From Thiotrichaceae bacterium (GTDB lineage: Bacteria > Pseudomonadota > Gammaproteobacteria > Thiotrichales > Thiotrichaceae), in assembly GCA_027024625.1 (NCBI GenBank), contig JALVRY010000086.1, positions 1 through 5,181 on the forward strand: a stretch of DNA of 5,181 nucleotides, read 5' to 3'. This document shows positions 1 to 5,007 of this stretch, one piece after another. The stretch's first letter is position 1, and each line of letters starts with the position of its first letter. The notes under the pieces are model-generated. The model searched no databases, was not told the origin of the DNA, and saw only the letters and a program-made list of their open reading frames with translations. The position numbers and the translations under genes were made by a program.

Positions 1-201
1 CTACAAAAACAACACCCTAAACAGTCCATCACCTTTGTAGAAGATCGTTTACCTACCTTAATCAATATTCAAAATACATCTGCATTACACGATATTCATC
101 TACAATTTGCCACTTGGGGTTATAACACCGCAAAAGATAAGATGATGGCTAAGGCTTGCGGCATTGAATTGATTCATGTTGAGGAGTTGGTTGATAGGTA
201 A
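1..201 (+). CDS. HAD-family hydrolase, C-terminal 66 residues (5' end outside window)
   Basis: An open frame from the first base to the TAA at 199-201 encodes the last 66 residues of a protein whose start lies to the left. Fragment residues 12-16 (FVEDR) look like motif IV of haloacid-dehalogenase-type hydrolases, where acidic residues bind the catalytic Mg2+. A downstream strand carries W39-G40-Y41-N42. From memory, the pairing of an E-D-R-L-x-T-L block with a later (D/T)WGYNT block is seen in small HAD hydrolases, including cyanobacterial ones. The nucleophile Asp motif DxD would lie upstream, so neither catalytic competence nor substrate can be judged. The gene converges on the helicase gene, with 37 bases between the two stops and no GC-rich hairpin terminator. 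Sure of the reading frame, fairly sure of the superfamily, no claim about substrate. Confidence 0.72.
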   Translation, partial: LQKQHPKQSITFVEDRLPTLINIQNTSALHDIHLQFATWGYNTAKDKMMAKACGIELIHVEELVDR

Positions 202-238
202 TATCAAGCTACCCCTAAATTTACCGCCTTTATTCACT

Positions 239-1999
239 CTATTTTTTGTTTTTAAGCACCTCTCCCCAAATACTGGCATTTTTAGGTTTAACAGACTGAC
301 TTGTAGACTCGCTTTTCTTTTTATTATCAGATGGTGTGCTTTTTTTAGTTTTTTTAATTGATGTGCTTGCTTCTTTTCGTTTTTCTGTTGTGGGTTTAGC
401 TTCTTTTGCAGACCAAGGTTTTGTATCCTGTTTTTTATAGGAGCTTGAGCCTGATTTACTCTTACTCCATGGCTTGGAACCTTGCTTTTTATAAGCTGAT
501 GATGAGCCTGTCTTAGACTTTTTCTCAGGTTTATTCTTATAACTATTGGACTTGGACTCTTGTGAGATTGATGCAACCTGCCCTTTTCTAATACCTCGTG
601 GTGCAGAACCCGCTACTATTTTTTTCTGTGTGGAGGCAGGCTTAGTTTTAGGTTTGAAAGTTCCTTCCTCTTCTTTTTCAGTCCAAACTTTTTGTGGGGC
701 TAATTTTTCTGCTGCTTTTGCTTTTTCTTTTTTCTCTTGCAGACGCAAACGCTTCTTCTTTGATAACTTCTTTTTGACTTTTTTCTTTGCTGTTGTTCGC
801 TGTATTGGTGGTGGAGCGGTGGCATCTGCCTCAAAGCCTTCCATTTGCTCACGCTCTAGTGATGGGTATATATCACAATGTTTTTCAATTACAGAAAAAT
901 GAGCATATTCGTGATGTGCAATTAATGAAATAGCAAAGCCCGATTCTCCTGCTCTACCTGTTCGACCAATACGGTGGATATAATCTTTAGGAGATCGGGG
1001 TAGTTCGTAATTAATAACGCAGGGAAGCTGTTCAATATCAATACCACGAGCGGCAACATCGGTGGCGATCAATACACGTGTTTTGCCTTGTTTAAATTCT
1101 CGCAATGCTTTCGCTCTGGCTCGTTGTTCTTTATTGCCGTGCATAGCAACTGCTGTAATTCCTTGATTTTCTAGCTTTCGGACTAAGTTATCGCAGGTTT
1201 TCTTTGCACTACAAAAGACTAATATTTGCTTCCAATCAAACTCATTAAGCAGGTAGGCTAACAAAGCTGTCTTTTTCTCTCGGTTTACGGTAAAAACACG
1301 CTGATCAATTAAGAAATCATTACTAGGATTAATGTTGATTATTACGGGCTGCTTCAATAAACGGCGAATTAAATAGCGGATGCTATCAGGGTAAGTTGCT
1401 GTAAACATGAGGTTTTGGCGTTTGTTGGGTAGCAGCTTAAAGACTTCTTCAATCTCATCTTTAAAACCCTCGCCTACTAAACGGTCTACTTCGTCTAAGA
1501 CTAAGGTCTGTAATTTATTAAACTTAATTGCGTTTTGTGAATACAAATCCAATAAGCGACCCGGTGTTGCAATCAATACATCTGCACCACCACGTAATGC
1601 CATCATTTGCGGATTAATTTTCACCCCACCAAAAACACTTAATGTGCGTATTTTAGGCGTGATATTTTTAGCATAGGCGGTGATTTCATCATTAATTTGA
1701 ATCGCCAATTCACGCGTAGGCACTAAAATCAAAGCTCTCACTTGATTGCCCTTGGCAGCAAATTCACCTTCTTCGCGTTTTTGATAAATTAATTTATCAA
1801 GTAAGGGGAGTGCAAATGCAGCCGTCTTACCCGAACCTGTTTCCGCACCTGCCAACACATCCCGACCTTGCATAATAGGAGGAATTGCAGTGGACTGCAC
1901 TTCGGTTGGTTTTTTATAGCCTGCCTGTTTAATCGCAGTAAGAATGGCAGGTGAAAATTTAAAGTCAGAAAATTGTTGAGGTTTTGATGTCTTTTTCAT
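239..1999 (-). CDS. rhlE: RhlE-type DEAD-box ATP-dependent RNA helicase with long basic tail
   Basis: A 586-residue cytoplasmic RNA helicase expected to unwind short RNA duplexes with ATP, as in ribosome assembly or RNA turnover. The two RecA-like domains show the motifs in order: upstream aromatic F10, Q motif 27-35 (Q35), motif I AETGSGKT 52-59, Ia PTRELA 94-99, GG 124-125, TPGR 145-148, motif II 169-172, motif III 200-202, motif IV near 261-265, motif V ATDVAARGID 312-321 and motif VI HRIGRTGR 342-349. The stretch GGVKINPQMMALRGG around 124-138 and the HGNKEQRARAKAL block are close to E. coli RhlE as remembered. Two motifs are unusual: DEVD replaces DEAD and TAT replaces SAT. From about residue 400 the tail is Lys/Ser-rich, low in complexity, and probably disordered and RNA-binding. 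It makes the protein longer than E. coli RhlE (about 450 residues). The ATG lacks a clear Shine-Dalgarno, but an in-frame TAG about 36 bases upstream with no intervening ATG supports it. Confidence 0.95.
   Translation of the reverse strand: MKKTSKPQQFSDFKFSPAILTAIKQAGYKKPTEVQSTAIPPIMQGRDVLAGAETGSGKTAAFALPLLDKLIYQKREEGEFAAKGNQVRALILVPTRELAIQINDEITAYAKNITPKIRTLSVFGGVKINPQMMALRGGADVLIATPGRLLDLYSQNAIKFNKLQTLVLDEVDRLVGEGFKDEIEEVFKLLPNKRQNLMFTATYPDSIRYLIRRLLKQPVIININPSNDFLIDQRVFTVNREKKTALLAYLLNEFDWKQILVFCSAKKTCDNLVRKLENQGITAVAMHGNKEQRARAKALREFKQGKTRVLIATDVAARGIDIEQLPCVINYELPRSPKDYIHRIGRTGRAGESGFAISLIAHHEYAHFSVIEKHCDIYPSLEREQMEGFEADATAPPPIQRTTAKKKVKKKLSKKKRLRLQEKKEKAKAAEKLAPQKVWTEKEEEGTFKPKTKPASTQKKIVAGSAPRGIRKGQVASISQESKSNSYKNKPEKKSKTGSSSAYKKQGSKPWSKSKSGSSSYKKQDTKPWSAKEAKPTTEKRKEASTSIKKTKKSTPSDNKKKSESTSQSVKPKNASIWGEVLKNKK
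410..508 (-). repeat. Two-copy repeat in the helicase tail, consensus GSSS(A)YKKQxxKPWS
   Basis: Residues 498-512 (GSSSAYKKQGSKPWS) and 517-530 (GSSSYKKQDTKPWS) of the helicase are near-identical units separated by four residues (KSKS). A weaker relative, SNSYKNK, lies at about 484-490. Codons differ between the copies, for example TCATCATCAGCTTAT against TCAAGCTCCTAT for the Ser-Tyr part. The duplication is therefore old, or the peptide has been selected rather than recently copied. The Tyr and Trp spaced among Lys and Ser could act as stacking sites for RNA; that role is inference. Confidence 0.8.
1781..1800. repeat. Perfect 20-base palindrome inside the helicase gene
   Basis: TTGATAAATTAATTTATCAA equals its own reverse complement over all 20 bases; the match stops on both sides (T before, G after). 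It lies in codons 68-73 of the helicase, reading Asp-Lys-Leu-Ile-Tyr-Gln on the minus strand. It could be a dimeric protein-binding site or form an A/U hairpin in the mRNA. It begins TTGAT and ends ATCAA like an FNR site, but the spacer is 10 bases instead of 4, so it is not called one. Confidence 0.6.
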
Positions 2000-2010
2000 G
2001 AGGAGCAGGG

Positions 2011-2035
2011 CTAACGAGCTTAAGTAATCCGTTAG
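2011..2035 (-). repeat. Short inverted repeat in the helicase leader
   Basis: Six-base arms CTAACG and CGTTAG flank a 13-base loop, ending 11 bases before the helicase ATG in the 65-base gap after the VOC gene. The stem has no T-run, so it is not a convincing terminator for the VOC gene. It could be a weak leader hairpin of the helicase mRNA. No strong promoter is evident in this gap, so helicase transcription may partly come from upstream. Confidence 0.25.
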
Positions 2036-2064
2036 TCTATACTAAGTCAGCTCATATGGCTTCT

Positions 2065-2418
2065 TTAAGTATCAGACCAAACGGCAAATTCATTGCCATT
2101 AGGGTCGGCAAAATGGAAACGTCGCCCACCTGGAAATGAAAAGATGTCTTTAATTATAGTGCCACCAGCTGAACTAATCTTCACTTGTGTTGCTTCCAAA
2201 TTATCGCTATAAAGAACGATAAGAGCACTACCTTGTGCTGCTGACATAGTTAAATCCGACTGGTAAAAACCACCATCAATTCCTGCATCTTTGAGGGCGA
2301 CATACTCAGTCCCATAATCAACAAATGACCAAGAAAATGCTGCTTTAAAAAATTGCTTCGTTGCGGCTAAGTCCTTGGCTGGAAACTCAATATAATTAAT
2401 TTTTTCATGTTGGCTCAT
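2065..2418 (-). CDS. VOC-superfamily (glyoxalase/bleomycin-resistance fold) protein
   Basis: A 117-residue single-domain protein of the vicinal-oxygen-chelate fold, probably a soluble homodimer. Residues 8-22 (NYIEFPAKDLAATKQ) form the first beta strand and helix. Residues 96-114, GGRRFHFADPNGNEFAVW, are the classic closing strand, with the DPxGNEF signature. E11, H102 and E110 occupy positions usually used as metal ligands in this fold. Members include glyoxalase I, dioxygenases and antibiotic-binding proteins. This one most resembles the small glyoxalase-like proteins with no settled substrate, so lactoylglutathione lyase activity should not be assumed. The ATG at 2418 is chosen over the GTG directly before it (2421); GAGGA lies 8 bases upstream of the ATG. 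It is co-directional with the lipoprotein gene (60-base gap) and the helicase gene (65-base gap), with no evident functional tie. Confidence 0.9.
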   Translation of the reverse strand: MSQHEKINYIEFPAKDLAATKQFFKAAFSWSFVDYGTEYVALKDAGIDGGFYQSDLTMSAAQGSALIVLYSDNLEATQVKISSAGGTIIKDIFSFPGGRRFHFADPNGNEFAVWSDT

Positions 2419-2426
2419 CACTGGTT

Positions 2427-2431
2427 TCCTC
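2427..2431 (-). promoter_or_regulatory. Ribosome binding site of the VOC gene
   Basis: The minus strand reads AAGAGGAAACCAGTGATG. GAGGA is 8 bases from the ATG at 2418 and 5 bases from the GTG at 2421. Either codon could start translation; the ATG is preferred as the stronger start codon with normal spacing. The choice changes the protein by one residue. Confidence 0.6.
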
Positions 2432-2478
2432 TTATGCTTGATTGCTATTAGTCAAGGGATAAGTGCCAAGAATACCCC

Positions 2479-2868
2479 TTATTTTTCTAAAAGCACTAAC
2501 CTATTCTTTAATACTGTTAGCACATTTAATGTTTTGATAAGTGTTTCATCCGCATCTAGCGCATAAAGCTTAATAACACGATTGTCATAGCTAAAGCGAC
2601 ATGACTTAAGGTAATGCGCATCCGTTGGACTTAATTCTAAATATTGACACGTACCATTTTGGTTAAAAACATATTCCATCCGAAAACGACTAGGCGGAAA
2701 ACTCATAAAGTTAGCCGGACGATAAACTGACTCACTGCCTTGTGATATTTGCTCCTCATACGAATGTTTCCAATGCTGGAATAACTCTGTTGGAACAGGT
2801 TCTTGGTATTTTGTGCTACTACATGCAGCAAATAGAAATGGAATTAAGAGTAGAAATGAGATTCTCAT
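2479..2868 (-). CDS. Small predicted lipoprotein of unknown function
   Basis: A 129-residue protein not recognised as a named family. The N-terminus (MRISFLLLIPFLFAAC) is a short lipoprotein signal peptide: Arg2, a hydrophobic core, then a lipobox-like LFAAC with the lipidated Cys predicted at 16. Phe at -3 is less usual than Leu. Ser17 at +2 fits outer-membrane sorting under the enteric Lol rule, leaving about 113 mature residues facing the periplasm. Two further cysteines (in TCQYL and KSCRF, about 20 residues apart) could form a disulfide. The alternating hydrophobic pattern after residue 60 (YVFNQNGTCQYLEL, RVIKLYAL, RLVLLEK) suggests a small beta-sheet or barrel domain, as in lipocalin-like stress lipoproteins; that is inference. 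An AGGG lies 7 bases before the ATG. The 94-base gap upstream suggests a possible own promoter, but none is clear. Confidence 0.82.
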   Translation of the reverse strand: MRISFLLLIPFLFAACSSTKYQEPVPTELFQHWKHSYEEQISQGSESVYRPANFMSFPPSRFRMEYVFNQNGTCQYLELSPTDAHYLKSCRFSYDNRVIKLYALDADETLIKTLNVLTVLKNRLVLLEK

Positions 2869-2962
2869 GAGTTTGCCCTATATATTTTTATTATTAATCT
2901 AATGTACGTAAATGCGTTTCTGCATTTTAACACAAAGTAGATGGAGAAAAGCTCAAAAGGCA

Positions 2963-3523
2963 CTAAGTTTTTTTATACTGATAAGTGCCAAATTCCCAAT
3001 ATTGTTTCCCAGAGCTTCGAGATCCGTTCCATTTACAGTTTAGAAGCTCTTTGACCACATAATAATTAAGAAAACCATGCCCGACGAAAAGAACACTGTC
3101 ATATTTTTCTGCTAGTTCTATGAGCTTTTTTGATGCCATTTTTGCTCGGTATTTAGCATCTGAAATGGACTCAGCATTTTTTGAGAAGCCGAAAAACCAT
3201 AGAATGCGAAATACGGTAACCCAATATTTAAGCGGCATTCTAAATGGAATATTATCAGGGTAGGGAGGATTCATTTCTCTGAACAATGCAGATGAATACT
3301 GTATAGATTTAGCACCAAGAGCTTTCGCTGATTGAATGGAACGGGGGAAATCACTACACACAATACATTTGTGTTGGGCAACTAAATTGACCGTATTTTT
3401 TGGAGGGTCACCAACAATGCCTGATGCATCATATTCATGCTCAATATGCCTAAACTCATCTCCTTTAATACTTCTTTGCCATTCAAAATCAGGTTTTCCA
3501 TGCCTTAAAATGGTGATTTTCAC
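2963..3523 (-). CDS. Histidine phosphatase superfamily protein (phosphoglycerate mutase-like)
   Basis: A 186-residue member of the branch-1 histidine phosphatase fold, which forms a phosphohistidine intermediate. The N-terminal LRHGKP (6-11) gives catalytic His8 with Arg7. CSDFPRSIQSA (56-66) supplies Arg61. Glu83 in REMNPP is the likely proton donor. VGHG (147-150) gives the second His149. All core residues are present, so it should be active. The lid region at 98-113 (LKYWVTVFRILWFFGF) is strikingly aromatic and hydrophobic, which may mean a greasy substrate pocket or membrane contact. It is shorter than true phosphoglycerate mutase and lacks that enzyme's other signatures. CobC- or SixA-type roles are not supported by context. 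AAGGAAG lies just before the ATG. The gene follows panD with a 46-base gap, and a possible stem there overlaps this ribosome binding site. Substrate unknown. Confidence 0.88.
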   Translation of the reverse strand: MKITILRHGKPDFEWQRSIKGDEFRHIEHEYDASGIVGDPPKNTVNLVAQHKCIVCSDFPRSIQSAKALGAKSIQYSSALFREMNPPYPDNIPFRMPLKYWVTVFRILWFFGFSKNAESISDAKYRAKMASKKLIELAEKYDSVLFVGHGFLNYYVVKELLNCKWNGSRSSGKQYWEFGTYQYKKT

Positions 3524-3530
3524 ATGACTT

Positions 3531-3569
3531 CCTTCTTTGTGTGCATGGCCTCAACATAATCAAAGAAAG
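3531..3569 (-). promoter_or_regulatory. Possible hairpin between panD stop and the phosphatase gene's ribosome binding site
   Basis: On the minus strand CTTTCTTTG (3569-3561), directly after the panD stop, can pair with CAAAGAAGG (3539-3531), directly before the phosphatase start. This makes a 9-base-pair stem (seven A/T or G/C pairs, one G-U, one closing C-G) with a 21-base loop. The 3' arm includes the GG of the AAGGAAG ribosome binding site. A ribosome finishing panD would cover the 5' arm and free the site, which would couple the two genes. The stem is A/U-rich and may be weak; no T-run follows, so it is not a terminator. Confidence 0.35.
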
Positions 3570-3950
3570 CTATGCCGCTTGCACTGGAATTTGTTGTGAT
3601 GTTCTCACAACTTCATTTTGCTCATTAACGTAAACAAGGTGTGGTTTAAACTGATCAGCTTCTTTCTCGTTAAAACGGGCGTATGTGCAAATAATTAATT
3701 TATGCCCTGGATCTGCTTTATGTGCAGCTGCACCATTTACGGAAATAATCTTCGAGCCTTTTTCTGCACGAATCGCATAAGTCACAAAACGTTCGCCGTT
3801 ATCTACATTATAAATATGCAGTTGTTCATATTCGCGAATGCCTGCTAAGTCTAATAAATCGCTGTCGATAGCACAGGAACCTTCATATTCCAATTCCGCA
3901 TGCGTGACAAAAACACGATGTAATTTGGCTTTTAATAGTGTGAGTTCCAT
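3570..3950 (-). CDS. panD: Aspartate 1-decarboxylase (pyruvoyl-dependent)
   Basis: A 126-residue proenzyme, the same length as E. coli PanD. It decarboxylates L-aspartate to beta-alanine for pantothenate and coenzyme A synthesis in the cytoplasm. The self-cleavage site is intact: Tyr22-Glu23-Gly24-Ser25-Cys26. Cleavage after Gly24 converts Ser25 into the N-terminal pyruvoyl group of the alpha chain. Lys9, Arg54 (substrate carboxylate), Thr57 and Tyr58 (catalysis and processing) and the NGAAA loop at 72-76 are all in the expected positions. The C-terminus IPVQAA matches the E. coli style. The start has AGGA 6 bases upstream. It lies 100 bases after panC on the same strand; a promoter-like element in that gap may let it be made separately. 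No anomaly seen. Whether maturation needs a PanZ/PanM helper cannot be told from this window. Confidence 0.98.
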   Translation of the reverse strand: MELTLLKAKLHRVFVTHAELEYEGSCAIDSDLLDLAGIREYEQLHIYNVDNGERFVTYAIRAEKGSKIISVNGAAAHKADPGHKLIICTYARFNEKEADQFKPHLVYVNEQNEVVRTSQQIPVQAA

Positions 3951-3987
3951 GTGATTTCCTAATACTATTTACGTTACATTCCAAACA

Positions 3988-4016
3988 ATTATGGAGGCAA
4001 GTACCCTATTGTTCAA
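3988..4016 (-). promoter_or_regulatory. Candidate sigma-70 promoter for panD
   Basis: The minus strand has TTGAAC (4016-4011), a 17-base spacer and CATAAT (3993-3988). That is 4/6 and 5/6 agreement with the -35 and -10 consensus at ideal spacing. Transcription would begin about 30 bases before the panD ATG, leaving room for its AGGA ribosome binding site. In A+T-rich DNA such matches also arise by chance. Confidence 0.4.
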
Positions 4017-4050
4017 GGCGATATTATGAGACTCTTATATTGATGTTAAT

Positions 4051-4902
4051 TCAATCACCCTGATGAAATGTAATATTATCAATCAACCGAGCTTTACCTA
4101 GCCATGCAGCAGCAAGAATCACTAGCTCCATATCATCAACATTTGGCTTTTGTAAATCGGACTGACGACGCACTTCAACGTAGTCTGGCACAAAACCACG
4201 CTCTTTTAAGTTACGTATCGTATCCTGTTGAAGATCAAAATAGTTACTTTCGCCTTGTAAAATCTTTTCCTGTAAAATCGTTAACTCTTTATATAAGCCT
4301 GAAGCTTTACTACGCTCATCTTCGGTAAGATAGCCATTGCGAGAACTCATCGCCAATCCATCTGCTTCACGTACTGTTGGCATTCCGATAATATCTACAT
4401 CAAAATCTAGGTCATTTACCATTTTCCTGACCAGCATAAGCTGTTGAAAGTCTTTCTGCCCGAAGATTGCTTTATTGGGCTGCACTAAATTAAATAGCTT
4501 AGCAACAACGGTTGCAACACCTGAAAAATGCCCCTTACGCGATGCTCCCTCAAGAATATCCATTGATGCGGGGATTTGCACGCTGCAAGCATCATCAATT
4601 GCGGGATACATTATTTCAACAGAAGGTAAAAAAAGTAAGTCTGTAGCGATATGCTGTAGCTTTTCTTGATCTGCTTGCATTGTCCGTGGGTAAGCTTGCA
4701 AGTCTTCAGCCTTATCAAATTGCGTTGGATTCACGAAGATAGAAACTACCACCTTATCCGCCAATTTTTTTGCATATTCAACCAAGGCAATATGTCCTGC
4801 ATGTAGGTTGCCCATGGTTGGTACAAAGGCAATGGTTTTATTTTGTGATTGCCAATATTTAATCTGTGTTCGTAAATCTTGCTTGCTAGTGCTTATCTTC
4901 AT
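4051..4902 (-). CDS. panC: Pantothenate synthetase (pantoate--beta-alanine ligase)
   Basis: A 283-residue cytoplasmic enzyme that joins (R)-pantoate and beta-alanine with ATP through a pantoyl-adenylate, giving pantothenate. Length matches E. coli PanC. Signatures in order: PTMGNLHAGH 28-37 (the HIGH-like nucleotide motif with His34 and His37), FVNPTQF 56-62, YPRT 71-74, GHFSGV 124-129, FNLVQP 137-142, FGQKD 147-151, and MSSRN 185-189 (the KMSKS-like motif). These are followed by the smaller C-terminal domain ending in the AAWLGKARLIDN block (265-276). The ATG aligns with the E. coli start, though its ribosome binding site is weak (only a GAG-like match). panD follows after 100 bases and supplies the beta-alanine substrate. 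panB, which leads to pantoate, is neither between them nor directly upstream, where a divergent gene begins. Intact and not unusual. Confidence 0.98.
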   Translation of the reverse strand: MKISTSKQDLRTQIKYWQSQNKTIAFVPTMGNLHAGHIALVEYAKKLADKVVVSIFVNPTQFDKAEDLQAYPRTMQADQEKLQHIATDLLFLPSVEIMYPAIDDACSVQIPASMDILEGASRKGHFSGVATVVAKLFNLVQPNKAIFGQKDFQQLMLVRKMVNDLDFDVDIIGMPTVREADGLAMSSRNGYLTEDERSKASGLYKELTILQEKILQGESNYFDLQQDTIRNLKERGFVPDYVEVRRQSDLQKPNVDDMELVILAAAWLGKARLIDNITFHQGD

Positions 4903-5007
4903 CTCGAACTCTCAACAAAGTAATATTTTCTTAATCATTCGATATTATGATGTAGACTTAGCCCACGAATAGCAATATTTTACACCGACTTTCAAACTAA
5001 ATTTATT
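4903..5007. promoter_or_regulatory. Divergent intergenic region between panC and the sulfatase-like gene
   Basis: These 105 bases separate two outward-facing starts, so both promoters should lie here. The region is A+T-rich with several TATTAT/CATAAT-like hexamers on both strands. No clear -35/-10 pair was found for panC; the best -10-like hexamer is CATAAT on the minus strand. ATCAT (near 4934) and ATGAT (near 4947) form a small inverted repeat that could be a minor operator; this is weak. Confidence 0.5.
4953..4981 (+). promoter_or_regulatory. Candidate promoter for the right-edge membrane gene
   Basis: TAGACT (4953-4958), a 17-base spacer and TATTTT (4976-4981) match the sigma-70 elements 4/6 each. 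The spacing is ideal, and 26 bases lie between the -10 and the ATG at 5008. Low-strength match in A+T-rich DNA; offered as the best candidate only. Confidence 0.25.

Noticed and set aside
340..355. Two T7 runs (A7 on the minus strand) near the helicase 3' end, where slippage would enter the shifted open frame
   Set aside because: They encode ordinary Lys-Lys pairs (KKTKKS) and do not fit the X XXY YYZ slippery pattern. The alternative frame looks open only because it is antisense to a coding sequence.
100..576. Minus-strand 158-codon open frame overlapping the helicase tail and the HAD gene
   Set aside because: It is a shifted reading of the Lys-rich helicase tail that runs on antisense to the HAD gene. 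It has no fold signature and no start context.
546..902. Plus-strand 118-codon open frame, Phe/Cys-rich
   Set aside because: Exact antisense of the Lys-rich helicase tail; the Phe richness is the complement of Lys codons.
1407..1676. Plus-strand 89-codon open frame
   Set aside because: Antisense shadow of the conserved helicase core, with no independent support.
1781..1800. The palindrome as an FNR/CRP-type operator
   Set aside because: The half-sites TTGAT/ATCAA are 10 bases apart instead of 4, and the site is deep in a coding region.
2454..2480. AAGGG ... CCCTT inverted repeat after the lipoprotein gene, considered as a terminator
   Set aside because: Five base pairs with a 17-base loop and no T-run.
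2910..2927. Inverted repeat AAATGC-6-GCATTT between the phosphatase and lipoprotein genes, considered as a terminator
   Set aside because: Only six mostly A/T pairs and no T-run in the transcribed direction.
2458..2991. 12-base direct repeat GATAAGTGCCAA at 2458-2469 and 2980-2991
   Set aside because: About one such 12-base match is expected by chance in 5 kb. The second copy is plain coding sequence of the phosphatase C-terminus, so it is not taken as an attachment site or duplication.
4104..4669. Plus-strand open frames opposite panC (4104-4328 and 4475-4669)
   Set aside because: Antisense to strongly conserved PanC sequence; no domain or start signal.
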